A stretch of DNA of 64,000 nt, taken from assembly GCF_029953595.1 (NCBI RefSeq), contig NZ_CP124535.1, positions 992,001 through 1,056,000 on the forward strand. The letters are read 5' to 3'. Position numbers and translations under genes: made by a program. Shown here piece by piece: positions 19,522 to 28,435 of this stretch. Source of the stretch: Fuscovulum ytuae. GTDB taxonomy: Bacteria > Pseudomonadota > Alphaproteobacteria > Rhodobacterales > Rhodobacteraceae. The stretch's first letter is position 1, and every line of letters starts with the position of its first letter. The notes under the pieces were generated by a model, which was not told the DNA's origin, made no database searches, and saw nothing but the letters and a program-made list of their open reading frames with translations.

Positions 19522-20616
19522 TCAGTCTGGCCTGCTGACCTTGCCACCGCCGACCATCGCGGCGACGCCGGTTGTTGCGGGGCCGGAGGTGGGCAGGCCG
19601 CGCGCGACGCGGACGGCGAGATAGGCGAAGGCCTGCGCTTCCAGCATATCGCCATCAAGGCCTGCCGCCTCGATCGGTTCCGCCTCAACCCGCAGGCGGG
19701 CGGTGAGTTCGGCCATGATGCGCGCGTTCCGCCGTCCGCCCCCAGTGACGAGAAGGCGGGTGACGGGCACGGGGAAATGTTCCGCCCCCCGCGCCACGGC
19801 GGCGGCGACGGCGGCGGCAAGGGTGGCGGCGGCGTCTTCGGTCGAAAGGTTGCCCATGTCCAAACTGCTGTGGAAATCGTTGCGATCCAGCGATTTGGGC
19901 GGCATCCGGTGGAAAAAGGGATGGGACAGAAAGGCCGCGATGCGCCCCTCGTCCACCGCGCCCCGCAGTCCCGTTGCGCCGTCGGGATCAAGCGGTTGGC
20001 CCGTGCGCGCCAGCATCAGGTCATTCAGCGGCGCATTGGCAGGCCCGGTGTCAAAGGCCAGAAGCGCGCCATAGCTTTCCGGGGCGGGCTGGCGCGGGTC
20101 GATCCAAGTGACATTGCCCACGCCACCAAGGTTCAGCATCGCCAAGGGCTGTGCCGCCGCCATCCAGCGCGCGCAGGCAAAGTGGAAAAACGGCGCAAGC
20201 GGCGCGCCCTGCCCGCCCATGGCCACATCCGCCGTGCGGAAATCCCAAACCACCGGCAGACCCAGCGCATGGGCCAGAAGGGACCCATCCCCCGCCTGAT
20301 GCGTGCCGCGCCCTTTTGGATCATGCGCAAGGGTCTGGCCGTGAAAGCCCACCACCTCGGCCCCGGAGAAGCGCGACAGAAGATCGGCATGGGCGGTTTC
20401 CACCACTTCGGCGGCCTCGGCCACCCCATCTTCGCCCGGCCATCTGCCAAGGCCTGCGCGCAAGACCGCCTGTTCCGCCGCGCTATAGGGGCGGAAGGCA
20501 GAGGGGCCGAATTCAAGGATGCGTTCGCCATCGGTCATGACCATGGCCGCATCCACCCCGTCAAGCGAGGTGCCCGACATGGCCCCCAGCGCCCAAACCG
20601 CCCCGCCGGATCGCAT
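19522..20616 (-). CDS. anmK: anhydro-N-acetylmuramic acid kinase
   Basis: A 364-residue kinase that opens and phosphorylates 1,6-anhydro-MurNAc released during peptidoglycan turnover, yielding MurNAc-6-phosphate. [16 protein letters not shown] (residues 11-26) is the ATP phosphate loop; [34 protein letters not shown] and [14 protein letters not shown] follow in the canonical order. The ATG at 20616 follows a GGAAG site; an upstream ATG at 20658 would add 14 unsupported residues. It is divergent from tyrS, 62 bp apart. Confidence 0.95.
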   Translation of the reverse strand: MRSGGAVWALGAMSGTSLDGVDAAMVMTDGERILEFGPSAFRPYSAAEQAVLRAGLGRWPGEDGVAEAAEVVETAHADLLSRFSGAEVVGFHGQTLAHDPKGRGTHQAGDGSLLAHALGLPVVWDFRTADVAMGGQGAPLAPFFHFACARWMAAAQPLAMLNLGGVGNVTWIDPRQPAPESYGALLAFDTGPANAPLNDLMLARTGQPLDPDGATGLRGAVDEGRIAAFLSHPFFHRMPPKSLDRNDFHSSLDMGNLSTEDAAATLAAAVAAAVARGAEHFPVPVTRLLVTGGGRRNARIMAELTARLRVEAEPIEAAGLDGDMLEAQAFAYLAVRVARGLPTSGPATTGVAAMVGGGKVSRPD

Positions 20617-20678
20617 CTTCCTTTCACCCCCCGCCGCCGCTATACCGCGCCCTGCCACTGTTAAAGCACGGGTGTCCC

Positions 20679-21929
20679 ATGACCTACCATCCGAAATCCG
20701 AATTTCTGCGCGTGATGATGGAGCGCGGCTATCTGGCCGATTGCACCGATTATCAGGCGCTGGACGAGGCGTTTCTCAAGGGCGTGGTGCCGGGCTATAT
20801 CGGGTTTGACGCGACGGCAAAGTCGCTGCATGTCGGATCGTTGATCCAGATCATGATGCTGCGCTGGTTGCAGAAATGCGGCGGCAAGCCCATCGTCTTG
20901 ATGGGGGGCGGCACGACGAAGATCGGGGATCCGTCCTTCCGCGCCGACGAACGCCCCTTGCTGACGGATGCGCAGATCGAAGACAACATCGCCGGGATCA
21001 AGCGGGCCTTTTCGCCCTATGTCACCTTTGGCGATGGCAGCCATGATGCAATCATGGTGAACAATGCCGAATGGTTGGACAAGCTGAACTATATCGGCTT
21101 TCTGCGCGATATCGGGCGGCATTTTTCCGTCAATCGGATGCTGTCTTTCGAAAGCGTCAAGTCGCGGCTGGACCGGGAACAATCGCTGTCCTTCCTTGAA
21201 TTCAACTACATGATCTTGCAGGCCTATGACTTTCTGGAACTGCATCGCCGCTATGGGTGTTTGTTGCAGATGGGCGGCAGCGATCAATGGGGCAATATCG
21301 TCAACGGTGTGGACCTCACGCGCCGCATCGTGAATGGCGAGGTGTTCGGCCTGACCTCTCCGCTTTTGACCACCAGCGATGGCAAGAAGATGGGCAAGTC
21401 GGCCTCGGGCGCGGTCTGGCTGAATGGCGATTTGCTGAGCGCTTATGAATTCTGGCAGTTCTGGCGGAATACGACCGATGCCGATGTGGGGCGGTTCCTG
21501 AAGCTTTATTCCGAATTGCCGGTGGAGGAATGTGATCGGCTTGGCGCGCTGGCGGGGTCCGAGATCAATGCCGCCAAGATCATCCTTGCCAATGAGGTGA
21601 CGACCCTTCTGCACGGGGCCGAGGCTGCGGCGGCGGCCGAGGCCACGGCGCGCGAGGTGTTTGAAAAGGGCGGGATCGGCGACGACCTGCCCACCGTCGC
21701 GCTGTCCCCTGCGGAGGTGGCCGAGGGCGTGGGGATCGTGCAGCTCTTCGTGCGTGCGGGGCTGGCGGCATCGGGCAAGGATGCCAAACGGCTGATTTCC
21801 GAAGGCGGCGCAAAGCTGAATGACGAGATCGTCACCGATGCGGCCTTGCGCCTTGGGGCGGGGGATCTGGCAGAGCCGGTGAAACTGACCGCCGGGAAAA
21901 AGCGGCATGCCTTGGTGACGCTGGGCTGA
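20679..21929 (+). CDS. tyrS: tyrosyl-tRNA synthetase
   Basis: A 416-residue class I synthetase. The HIGH equivalent is HVGSL (about residues 47-51), the ATP loop [13 protein letters not shown] follows, the tyrosine/tRNA site contains [15 protein letters not shown] and the KMSKS equivalent is KKMGKS. A C-terminal S4 RNA-binding domain starts near residue 350 ([23 protein letters not shown]). Full length for the TyrS1 type. Followed by a perfect-stem terminator. Confidence 0.97.
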   Translation: MTYHPKSEFLRVMMERGYLADCTDYQALDEAFLKGVVPGYIGFDATAKSLHVGSLIQIMMLRWLQKCGGKPIVLMGGGTTKIGDPSFRADERPLLTDAQIEDNIAGIKRAFSPYVTFGDGSHDAIMVNNAEWLDKLNYIGFLRDIGRHFSVNRMLSFESVKSRLDREQSLSFLEFNYMILQAYDFLELHRRYGCLLQMGGSDQWGNIVNGVDLTRRIVNGEVFGLTSPLLTTSDGKKMGKSASGAVWLNGDLLSAYEFWQFWRNTTDADVGRFLKLYSELPVEECDRLGALAGSEINAAKIILANEVTTLLHGAEAAAAAEATAREVFEKGGIGDDLPTVALSPAEVAEGVGIVQLFVRAGLAASGKDAKRLISEGGAKLNDEIVTDAALRLGAGDLAEPVKLTAGKKRHALVTLG

Positions 21930-21968
21930 TCCAGCCACCGCTTTTTGCGGGCCTTGTCATCCTTTTGT

Positions 21969-21999
21969 GGCCGCCCCTTGCCAAGATGGGGCGGCCTTT
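21969..21999 (+). terminator. Rho-independent terminator after tyrS
   Basis: GGCCGCCCC (21969-21977) pairs perfectly with GGGGCGGCC (21988-21996) over a 10-nt loop, followed by TTTGCTTTG. Confidence 0.85.
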
Positions 22000-22034
22000 G
22001 CTTTGCTGTGACCAACCGCGAAAGGACCCTTGCC

Positions 22035-23195
22035 ATGACAGCGCCTCTTGCCGGGATCACCATCCTTGATCTGACCCATGTTCTGGCGGGCCCCTTCTGC
22101 GCGGGCATCCTTGGCGATCTGGGGGCGCAGGTGATCAAGGTGGAACGCCCCGGCATGGGCGATGACACACGGGAATTCCCGCCCTTTGTCGAAGGTCAGT
22201 CCGGCTATTTCGCGGCGCTGAATGCGGGCAAGCAATCCATCGCGCTGGACCTGAAGGCCGAGGGGGATCGGGCGATCTTTGACCGATTGCTGGCGCGGGC
22301 GGATGTGCTGTTGGAAAACTACCGCCCCGGTGTGATGGCGCGGCTGGGCTATGGCTGGGATGTGCTGCAGGCCCGCCACCCGCGCCTGATCTATGGCGCG
22401 GTGTCGGGCTTTGGCCAGACGGGGCCAGAGGCGGGCAAGCCCGCCTATGACATGGTGGTGCAGGCGCGCGGCGGCGTGATGTCGATCACGGGCGAGGAAG
22501 GCGGGCCGCCGGTGCGCGTGGGCGCTTCGATCGGCGATATCGTGGCGGGGATGTATCTGGCGCAGGGCGTGCTGGCGGCGCTTTACGACCGGGAACGCAC
22601 GGGCAAGGGGCGGATGGTCGATGTGGCGATGCTGGATGCCCAGATCGCGATACAGGAGCATAGCCTTGCCATCACGGCGGCGACCGGGGTGCCACCGGGG
22701 CCGACGGGGGCGCGGCATCCGACGATCACGCCGTTTTCCACCTATCGCGCGGCGGATGGGTTCTTTGTCATTGCGGCGGGAAATGACGCGATATTTGCGC
22801 GGCTGTGCGAGGCCCTTGCGCTGCCGCTTAGCGGTGACCCGCGCTTTGTGACCAATGCCGCGCGATGCGAGAATGTGCATCTTCTGAAACGGCTGATCGA
22901 GGCGGTGACGCTGGGCGAAACTGTGGCGCATTGGATCGGTGTGCTGGAGGCGGCAGGGGTGCCGACGGGGCGCGTACAGGACATGGCGGCCGCCATGCGC
23001 GACCCGCAGGTCTTGGCGCGGAACATGGTGCTGCCCGTGGCGGCGCAGGGCAAAGGGCCTGTTTTCACGTCGGCAGGAAACCCGATCAAGATGACGGGTT
23101 TGCCGGAAAAGGCCGCCCGCGCGCCTGCGCCTGCACTGGATGGCGACCGTGCGGCGATCCTTGCTTGGCTGGCGGATGACGCGGGCAAACCCTGA
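22035..23195 (+). CDS. CaiB/BaiF family CoA-transferase
   Basis: A 386-residue class III CoA-transferase that moves CoA between carboxylic acids through an aspartyl anhydride. ILDLTHVLAGPFCAGILGDLGAQVIKVE opens the protein, NAGKQSIALDLK and LLENYRPGVMARLG follow, and the catalytic aspartate is in GASIGDIVAGMYLAQG (about residues 161-176). The acid used is unknown. The start at 22035 has AAAGGA upstream and gives the normal family N-terminus; the longer frame from 21945 runs through the tyrS terminator. Confidence 0.9.
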   Translation: MTAPLAGITILDLTHVLAGPFCAGILGDLGAQVIKVERPGMGDDTREFPPFVEGQSGYFAALNAGKQSIALDLKAEGDRAIFDRLLARADVLLENYRPGVMARLGYGWDVLQARHPRLIYGAVSGFGQTGPEAGKPAYDMVVQARGGVMSITGEEGGPPVRVGASIGDIVAGMYLAQGVLAALYDRERTGKGRMVDVAMLDAQIAIQEHSLAITAATGVPPGPTGARHPTITPFSTYRAADGFFVIAAGNDAIFARLCEALALPLSGDPRFVTNAARCENVHLLKRLIEAVTLGETVAHWIGVLEAAGVPTGRVQDMAAAMRDPQVLARNMVLPVAAQGKGPVFTSAGNPIKMTGLPEKAARAPAPALDGDRAAILAWLADDAGKP

Positions 23196-23265
23196 TCTGA
23201 CGCTATCCGACATGGACCCCGCGTGCCCACGCCCTAGAACAGGGGGCGCGTAGAGGAGACAGCCC

Positions 23266-23664
23266 TTGCCAACCGCCCTTGCCGTGGACGAATCCACCCT
23301 GCCCGTGGAACGCTGGGATGACCCGGCGCGCGGAACCATCCGTTTTCGCACCCTGTTTTCCGCACCGGATACGGACAGCGATGAAATCACCTGCGGCGTG
23401 GCGATGATGGCTGCGGGCGAAACCTTCGCCCTGCATTCCCACCCACAGGCCGAGGTCTATTTCGGGCTAGAGGGTGAGGGAGAGGTGATGATTGATGGGA
23501 CGCCCCATCGCCTTGCCCCCGGCATTGCGCTTTACATCCCCGGCGGGGCTGTGCATGGCGTACCGGTGGCCCAAGCGCCCTTGCGCTGGTTCTATTGCTT
23601 TGGCACCGACAGCTTTGCCGATGTTCGCTATAGTTTTCTTCACGAAACGGACCCTGTGACATGA
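23266..23664 (+). CDS. cupin domain protein
   Basis: A 132-residue one-domain cupin with the motif-1 signature FALHSHPQAEVYFGLEGEG (His, His, Glu ligands) and motif 2 IPGGAVHGVPV (His). The start is TTG, preceded by GAGGAG with a 5-nt gap; no ATG fits. Its stop overlaps the start of the RamA-like gene by 4 bp, so the two are translationally coupled. The ligand is unknown; the coupling suggests a role in the same methyl-group pathway, but this is inference. Confidence 0.8.
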   Translation: MPTALAVDESTLPVERWDDPARGTIRFRTLFSAPDTDSDEITCGVAMMAAGETFALHSHPQAEVYFGLEGEGEVMIDGTPHRLAPGIALYIPGGAVHGVPVAQAPLRWFYCFGTDSFADVRYSFLHETDPVT

Positions 23665-25697
23665 CCGAAGACGCGCTCGTCATTTTCACCCCTTCCGGCA
23701 AGCGGGGGCGGTTCCCCTTGGGCACGCCCGTCCTGACGGCGGCGCGGCAATTGGGGGTGGACCTCGATTCCGTCTGCGGCGGGCGTGGTATCTGTTCGAA
23801 ATGCCAGATCACGCCCAGCTATGGCGATTTCCCCAAGCATGGGGTGACGGTGGCCGATGGCGCGCTGACCGAATGGAACGCGGTCGAGGAACGGTATAAG
23901 TCCAAGCGCGGGATGATCGACGGGCGTCGTCTTGGTTGTCAGGCCAAGGTGATGGGCGATGTGGTCATCGACGTGCCGCCCGAATCCCAAGTCCACAAGC
24001 AGGTCATCCGCAAGTCGGCCACCCAGCGCGACATCGTAATGGACCCGGCCACCCGCCTTTTGTACGTCGAGGTGGCCGAGCCCGACATGCACGAACCCAC
24101 GGGTGATTTCGAACGCCTTGCCATCGCGCTGCGCGACCAGTGGCAGGTAGAGGATGTGGTGGCCGACCTGTCCCTGATGCGCCGCCTGCAACCGGTACTG
24201 CGCAAGGGGGAATGGAAGGTCACGGTCGCGCTGCACAAGGGCAACCATGACGCCACGCCCCGCATTCTTGACCTGTGGCCGGGCTTCCATGAGGGCGGGC
24301 TTTACGGACTGGCCATCGACCTTGGGTCCACCACCATCGCGGCGCATATCTGCGATCTGAAGGATGGGGCGGTTCTTGCCTCCTCTGGCCTCATGAACCC
24401 GCAGATCCGCTTTGGCGAAGATCTGATGAGCCGCGTCTCCTATGCCATGATGAATCCCGGCGGGGATGTGGAAATGACGCGGGCGGTGCGCGAGGCGATC
24501 AATGCCCTTGCCGCCTCTATCGCCGCCGAGGCGGGGGTCGAGGCGACGGCCATCTATGAGGTGGTCTTTGTCTGCAACCCGGTGATGCACCATCTGCTTT
24601 TGGGCATCGATCCTGTGGAACTGGGTCAGGCGCCCTTCGCGCTGGCGACCTCGGGCTCCCTGAGCCTTGATGCCCGCGATCTGGATCTGACGAACCTGAA
24701 CCGTGCCGCGCGGGTCTATGTGCTGCCTTGCATCGCGGGCCATGTGGGGGCCGATGCCGCCGCCGTGGCGCTTTCGGAAGAACCGAACAAATCGAAGGAC
24801 ATGGTCCTGATCGTGGATGTCGGCACCAATGCCGAAATCCTGTTGGGCAACGAAACCCGCGTTCTGGCCTGTTCTTCGCCCACCGGGCCTGCCTTTGAAG
24901 GCGCACAGATTTCGAGCGGCCAGCGCGCCGCCCCCGGCGCGATTGAGCGGGTGGAGATTGACCCGGCAACAAAGGAACCCCGTTTCCGCGTGATCGGCTC
25001 GGACATCTGGTCCGACGACCCCGGCTTTGCCGAGGCGACGAAACAGACGGGGATCACGGGCATCTGTGGATCGGGGATCATCGAGGCGGTGGCCGAATTG
25101 CGCATGGCGGGCCTTCTGGACCCCGGCGGGTTGATCGGCGGGCCGGATCAGACCGGCACCCCCCGCTGCGTGCCCGAAGGACGCACCCATAGCTATCTCC
25201 TGCATGATGGCAGCGCCGAGGGCGGGCCGCGCATCATGGTGACACAAGGCGATATCCGGGCGATCCAGCTTGCGAAATCCGCGCTCTATGCGGGCGCGCG
25301 GCTTCTGATGGATGAGATGGGCGTCGACAAGGTCGACCGCGTCACACTGGCCGGGGCCTTTGGCGCGCATATCAGCGCCAAGCACGCGATGGTGCTGGGT
25401 ATGATCCCCGATGTGCCGCTGGACAGGGTGACGAGCGCGGGCAATGCCGCCGGAACGGGCGCTCGCATCGCGCTGTGCAATGTGGCGGCGCGCGATCAGA
25501 TCGAGGCGACGGTGCATCAAATCCACAAGGTGGAAACCGCCATCGAGCCGAAATTCCAAGAGCATTTCGTCAATGCGAATGCCATCCCACATGCGACCGA
25601 CCCCTTCCCCGAACTGAACGCCGTGGTCACCCTGCCCGATGTCAGCTTCAACGCAGGCGGGGCCGGATCCGAAGGGCGCAGGCGGCGGCGCGGCTGA
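23661..25697 (+). CDS. RamA-like ASKHA/DUF4445 corrinoid-activation protein
   Basis: A 678-residue protein with an N-terminal plant-type [2Fe-2S] ferredoxin domain (Cys39, Cys45, Cys48, Cys93) and a C-terminal actin-like ATPase fold (AIDLGSTTIAAHICDL, IVDVGTNAEILLGN, TGICGSGIIEAVAEL, VTLAGAFGAHISAKHA). Such proteins re-reduce oxidised Co(II) corrinoid proteins with ATP so that MttB/MtgB-family methyltransferases keep working. The ATG overlaps the cupin stop. No corrinoid protein or methyltransferase is adjacent; a non-pyrrolysine MttB homologue lies at 45.4-46.9 kb. A basic GRRRRRG tail ends the protein. Confidence 0.88.
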   Translation: MTEDALVIFTPSGKRGRFPLGTPVLTAARQLGVDLDSVCGGRGICSKCQITPSYGDFPKHGVTVADGALTEWNAVEERYKSKRGMIDGRRLGCQAKVMGDVVIDVPPESQVHKQVIRKSATQRDIVMDPATRLLYVEVAEPDMHEPTGDFERLAIALRDQWQVEDVVADLSLMRRLQPVLRKGEWKVTVALHKGNHDATPRILDLWPGFHEGGLYGLAIDLGSTTIAAHICDLKDGAVLASSGLMNPQIRFGEDLMSRVSYAMMNPGGDVEMTRAVREAINALAASIAAEAGVEATAIYEVVFVCNPVMHHLLLGIDPVELGQAPFALATSGSLSLDARDLDLTNLNRAARVYVLPCIAGHVGADAAAVALSEEPNKSKDMVLIVDVGTNAEILLGNETRVLACSSPTGPAFEGAQISSGQRAAPGAIERVEIDPATKEPRFRVIGSDIWSDDPGFAEATKQTGITGICGSGIIEAVAELRMAGLLDPGGLIGGPDQTGTPRCVPEGRTHSYLLHDGSAEGGPRIMVTQGDIRAIQLAKSALYAGARLLMDEMGVDKVDRVTLAGAFGAHISAKHAMVLGMIPDVPLDRVTSAGNAAGTGARIALCNVAARDQIEATVHQIHKVETAIEPKFQEHFVNANAIPHATDPFPELNAVVTLPDVSFNAGGAGSEGRRRRRG

Positions 25698-25699
25698 TC

Positions 25700-25718
25700 G
25701 GGGGGTTTTCTTCCCCCC
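25700..25718 (+). terminator. hairpin after the RamA-like gene
   Basis: GGGGGG (25700-25705) pairs with CCCCCC (25713-25718) around TTTTCTT, directly beyond the stop codon. There is no T-tail, so termination is only possible. Confidence 0.4.
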
Positions 25719-25751
25719 CATCCGGGCTATGATCGCGTCAGGCGCGACAGG

Positions 25752-26306
25752 ATGACGATGACCGAAGACCCGGTAGCCGATCTTATTTCCCGGGTGGCCG
25801 CGCAGGACCGCGCGGCCTTCCGCCTGCTTTATTCGCAATGCGCGGCGAAACTCATGGGCGTTCTTTTGCGTATCCTCGGCAATCGGGCCGAAGCGGAAGA
25901 GGCGCTTCAAGAGGTTTTCACCCGCGTCTGGCTGCGTGCCGGGCGCTTTGACGCGACGAAGGGGCGCGGCATGACCTGGCTTATCGCCATCGCGCGCAAT
26001 CACGCCATCGATCGTCTGCGGGCGCGGCCCACCGCGCTTTTGCGCGACGAGGCCGAAGATGCGGTGGACCGCCTCCGCGACAGCGCCCCAACGGCCGAAA
26101 CGCGAATGATCGCGCAAGGCGAGGCGGGGCGCATCGCCGATTGCTTTGCCACGCTTGAGGCGGATCGCGCGGCGGCGGTGCGTGGCGCCTATCTGGAGGG
26201 CCTATCCTATCAGGATCTGGCCGATCGCTATGCGGTGCCTTTGAATACGATGCGCACATGGCTGCGCCGCAGCCTTTTGAAACTGAGGGAGTGTCTGGAC
26301 GCATGA
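25752..26306 (+). CDS. ECF-family RNA polymerase sigma factor
   Basis: A 184-residue extracytoplasmic-function sigma factor. Region 2 includes YSQCAAKLMGVLLRILGNRAEAEEALQEVFTRVW and the -10 recognising MTWLIAIARNHAIDRLRAR (about residues 75-95); region 4 ends with GLSYQDLADRYAVPLNTMRTWLRRSLLKLRECL. It overlaps the membrane anti-sigma gene by 4 bp. A start two codons later (25758) has slightly better ribosome-site spacing. The pairing with an RskA-like anti-sigma factor and a fasciclin protein resembles the SigK-type groups. The inducing signal is unknown. Confidence 0.92.
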   Translation: MTMTEDPVADLISRVAAQDRAAFRLLYSQCAAKLMGVLLRILGNRAEAEEALQEVFTRVWLRAGRFDATKGRGMTWLIAIARNHAIDRLRARPTALLRDEAEDAVDRLRDSAPTAETRMIAQGEAGRIADCFATLEADRAAAVRGAYLEGLSYQDLADRYAVPLNTMRTWLRRSLLKLRECLDA

Positions 26307-26977
26307 CGACCGACGACCTGCCCCAGACGCCCGAAGACCGCGCCGACCTGCTGGCCGCTGAATATGTGCTGGGCGTGCTGCCCCTGTCCGAACGCCTGGC
26401 GGTCGAGGCACAGATGAAGACGGATTCTGTCTTTGCTCTGCGCGTGGCAGCGTGGGAGGCGCGGCTTGCCCCCTTGAACGACGACTTTGCCGAGGTGCCT
26501 GCCCCCGACCTGATGCCCAAGATCGAGGCGCGGCTCTTCCCCACGCCTGCGCGACCCGCGCGGCGGTCGCTGTTTGGCTGGCTTGTCAGCGGCGTTTTGG
26601 GCGCGACAACGGCGGTGGCGCTGATTCTGGTGGGGATGGCGCTGCTGGTGCCGCCTTCGGCGGGAACGCTGGTCGCCGTTCTGGGCGAGGCGGAGGCCAG
26701 TCTGCGCTTTGAAGCGCGTTTTGACGGCGCTGCGTTGACCGTGATCCGCGTTGCGGGCGTCGCGGCCCCCGAAGGGCAGGTGCAAGAGGTCTGGCTGATC
26801 GCGCCGGATGCCGCACCTGTGTCCTTGGGCCTCTTGCCGGGGGATCGGCTGGCGGTTCCCTATCCTGCGGCCCCTGTCGGTTGGACGCTGGCCGTTTCGC
26901 TGGAACCGGCGGGCGGATCACCCACTGGCGCGCCCACGGGGCCGGTTCTGGCAGCGGGTATCATCACGGACCTGTGA
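26303..26977 (+). CDS. membrane anti-sigma factor, RskA type
   Basis: A 224-residue protein with a cytoplasmic N-terminal helical domain (LLAAEYVLGVLPLSERLAVE, residues 16-35, the family signature), a single membrane segment at about residues 91-117 and a periplasmic RskA-like C-terminal domain (EVWLIAPDAAPVSLGLL; GWTLAVSLEPAGGSPTGAPTG). It would hold the upstream sigma factor at the membrane until a signal triggers its release. There is no HxxxCxxC zinc motif, so it is not a ZAS-type redox switch. ATG overlaps the sigma stop. Confidence 0.9.
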   Translation: MTTDDLPQTPEDRADLLAAEYVLGVLPLSERLAVEAQMKTDSVFALRVAAWEARLAPLNDDFAEVPAPDLMPKIEARLFPTPARPARRSLFGWLVSGVLGATTAVALILVGMALLVPPSAGTLVAVLGEAEASLRFEARFDGAALTVIRVAGVAAPEGQVQEVWLIAPDAAPVSLGLLPGDRLAVPYPAAPVGWTLAVSLEPAGGSPTGAPTGPVLAAGIITDL

Positions 26978-26997
26978 TAAGGCTTTTCTTCGCGGCC

Positions 26998-27025
26998 TGA
27001 AACTCTGCCCTGCTTCCCGCGTAAC
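26998..27025 (+). promoter_or_regulatory. candidate ECF-type promoter of the fasciclin gene
   Basis: TGAAAC (26998-27003) and CGTAAC (27020-27025) with a 16-bp spacer have the look of an ECF promoter. A perfect AAAGGCG/CGCCTTT hairpin (27036-27054) follows in the short leader just before the ribosome site. This would let the upstream sigma factor drive the fasciclin gene; inferred from pattern only. Confidence 0.4.
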
Positions 27026-27071
27026 TCCCGGCATGAAAGGCGATGGACGCCTTTGAAACGGGAGAGACAGC

Positions 27072-27629
27072 ATGAAGCTCGGTTACGCCTTTTCGGCCCT
27101 GATCCTTGCGTCGGGCATGGCCTTCGCGGCCAGCGATGGCAGCGAAAACCCGATGGTGGGGGGTGCCCCAATGTTTGCGGATAAGAACATCGTCGAGAAT
27201 GCGGTGAATTCGGCCGATCACACGACGCTGGTCGCCGCTGTGCAGGCGGCGGGGTTGGTGGATACGTTGCAAGGCGCAGGCCCCTTTACCGTATTCGCGC
27301 CGACCAATGCCGCCTTCGCCAAGCTGCCCGCGGGCACGGTGGAAACGCTTTTGAAGCCAGAGAATAAGGATCAACTGGTAAAGATCCTGACCTGCCATGT
27401 GGTCGCGGCCAATGCGATGGCGGCCGATATCGGCAAGATGATCGCCGATGATGGCGGTATGCATACGGTTTCCACCGTGGGCGGTTGCGATTTCACCGTG
27501 ATGGCCGAAGGCGACGCGATCAAGATCAAGGATGGCATGGGCAATATCGCCACCGTCACCATCGCGGATGTGAAACAGTCGAACGGCGTGATCCACGTCA
27601 TCGACACCGTGCTGCTGCCCGCCATGTAA
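27072..27629 (+). CDS. secreted fasciclin (FAS1) domain protein
   Basis: A 185-residue exported protein: signal peptide with likely cleavage after AFA (residue 19-20), then one FAS1 domain ([48 protein letters not shown], and [13 protein letters not shown] at the end). FAS1 domains act in adhesion or surface interactions. Two cysteines (CHV and GCDF) may form a disulfide. Gene order sigma, anti-sigma, fasciclin suggests it belongs to the regulon of that sigma factor. GGGAGAG precedes the ATG. Confidence 0.92.
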   Translation: MKLGYAFSALILASGMAFAASDGSENPMVGGAPMFADKNIVENAVNSADHTTLVAAVQAAGLVDTLQGAGPFTVFAPTNAAFAKLPAGTVETLLKPENKDQLVKILTCHVVAANAMAADIGKMIADDGGMHTVSTVGGCDFTVMAEGDAIKIKDGMGNIATVTIADVKQSNGVIHVIDTVLLPAM

Positions 27630-27741
27630 GGCGCGGGTGGCGGGGCGCGGGCGGGGGCCGTCACTCCCCTATGCCCGCGCCATCCCTTCGTCCCGGCGCG
27701 CCCTGATATCCTGTCCCCAAGACCGGCCGCATGGACGGGCG

Positions 27742-27785
27742 AGAGGGTTCCGCAGGTGTCCCCCCGCGGAACCCTCTTGTCTTTT
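27742..27785 (+). terminator. Rho-independent terminator downstream of the fasciclin gene
   Basis: AGAGGGTTCCGC (27742-27753) pairs perfectly with GCGGAACCCTCT (27766-27777), a 12-bp stem, followed by TGTCTTTT. Confidence 0.85.
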
Positions 27786-27812
27786 GCGCCCCTGCCCCGC
27801 TTTCATTGCGGC

Positions 27813-28358
27813 ATGGAACGGCGGTTTCTCTTTCTCCTCTCCTCGGCCCGCAAGGGCGGCAATGCGCAGATTCTGGCGCAAGCGGCGGCCCAGCCGATCC
27901 CGGCGGATCGGCAGGTCTGGATCGACCTCTGCGACCCGCCCCTGCCCCCCTTTGCCGACCTCCGCCCCGGCTTTGCCTTCCCCGACGGCCCGGTGGCCCA
28001 GGTGATGCAGGCGATGCGTGCTGCGACCGATATCGTGATGGTTGCCCCGGTCTATTGGTACGCGCTGCCCGCCCCCGCCAAGCTGCTGCTCGACCATTGG
28101 TCGGGCTGGATCGACGCGCCCGAGACGGGCTTCACCGATTGGGCCCGTAGCAAGCGGGTCTGGCTGATCACCGCGCGCGGCGATCCCGACCCGACCGTCG
28201 CCGATCTGCCCGAGGCGATGCTGCGCCGCTCGGCCGAGTGGCTGGGCATGGTCTGGGGCGGCGCACTGCACGGCATCGGCGACGCGCCCGGCGACGTGCG
28301 GCAGGACACGGCTGCGATGGCGGCGGCAGATCGTTTCCTGATCGGCAACAATATCTGA
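27813..28358 (+). CDS. NAD(P)H-dependent FMN reductase-like flavodoxin-fold protein
   Basis: A 181-residue flavodoxin-like protein: first strand and phosphate loop FLFLLSSARKGGNAQIL, then TDIVMVAPVYWYALPAPAKLLLDHWSGWID, the pattern of NADPH-dependent FMN reductases and NAD(P)H:quinone oxidoreductases. The ATG at 27813 is chosen because the fold begins right there; an ATG at 27756 lies in the terminator region. The electron acceptor is unknown. Confidence 0.8.
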   Translation: MERRFLFLLSSARKGGNAQILAQAAAQPIPADRQVWIDLCDPPLPPFADLRPGFAFPDGPVAQVMQAMRAATDIVMVAPVYWYALPAPAKLLLDHWSGWIDAPETGFTDWARSKRVWLITARGDPDPTVADLPEAMLRRSAEWLGMVWGGALHGIGDAPGDVRQDTAAMAAADRFLIGNNI

Positions 28359-28435
28359 CAGCCGCAGGTTTCGCTTGCCAGCCAAGCCCGCAAGGACCTA
28401 CGCTTTCGTATATCCGCACATCTGCGAGGGTTGCC

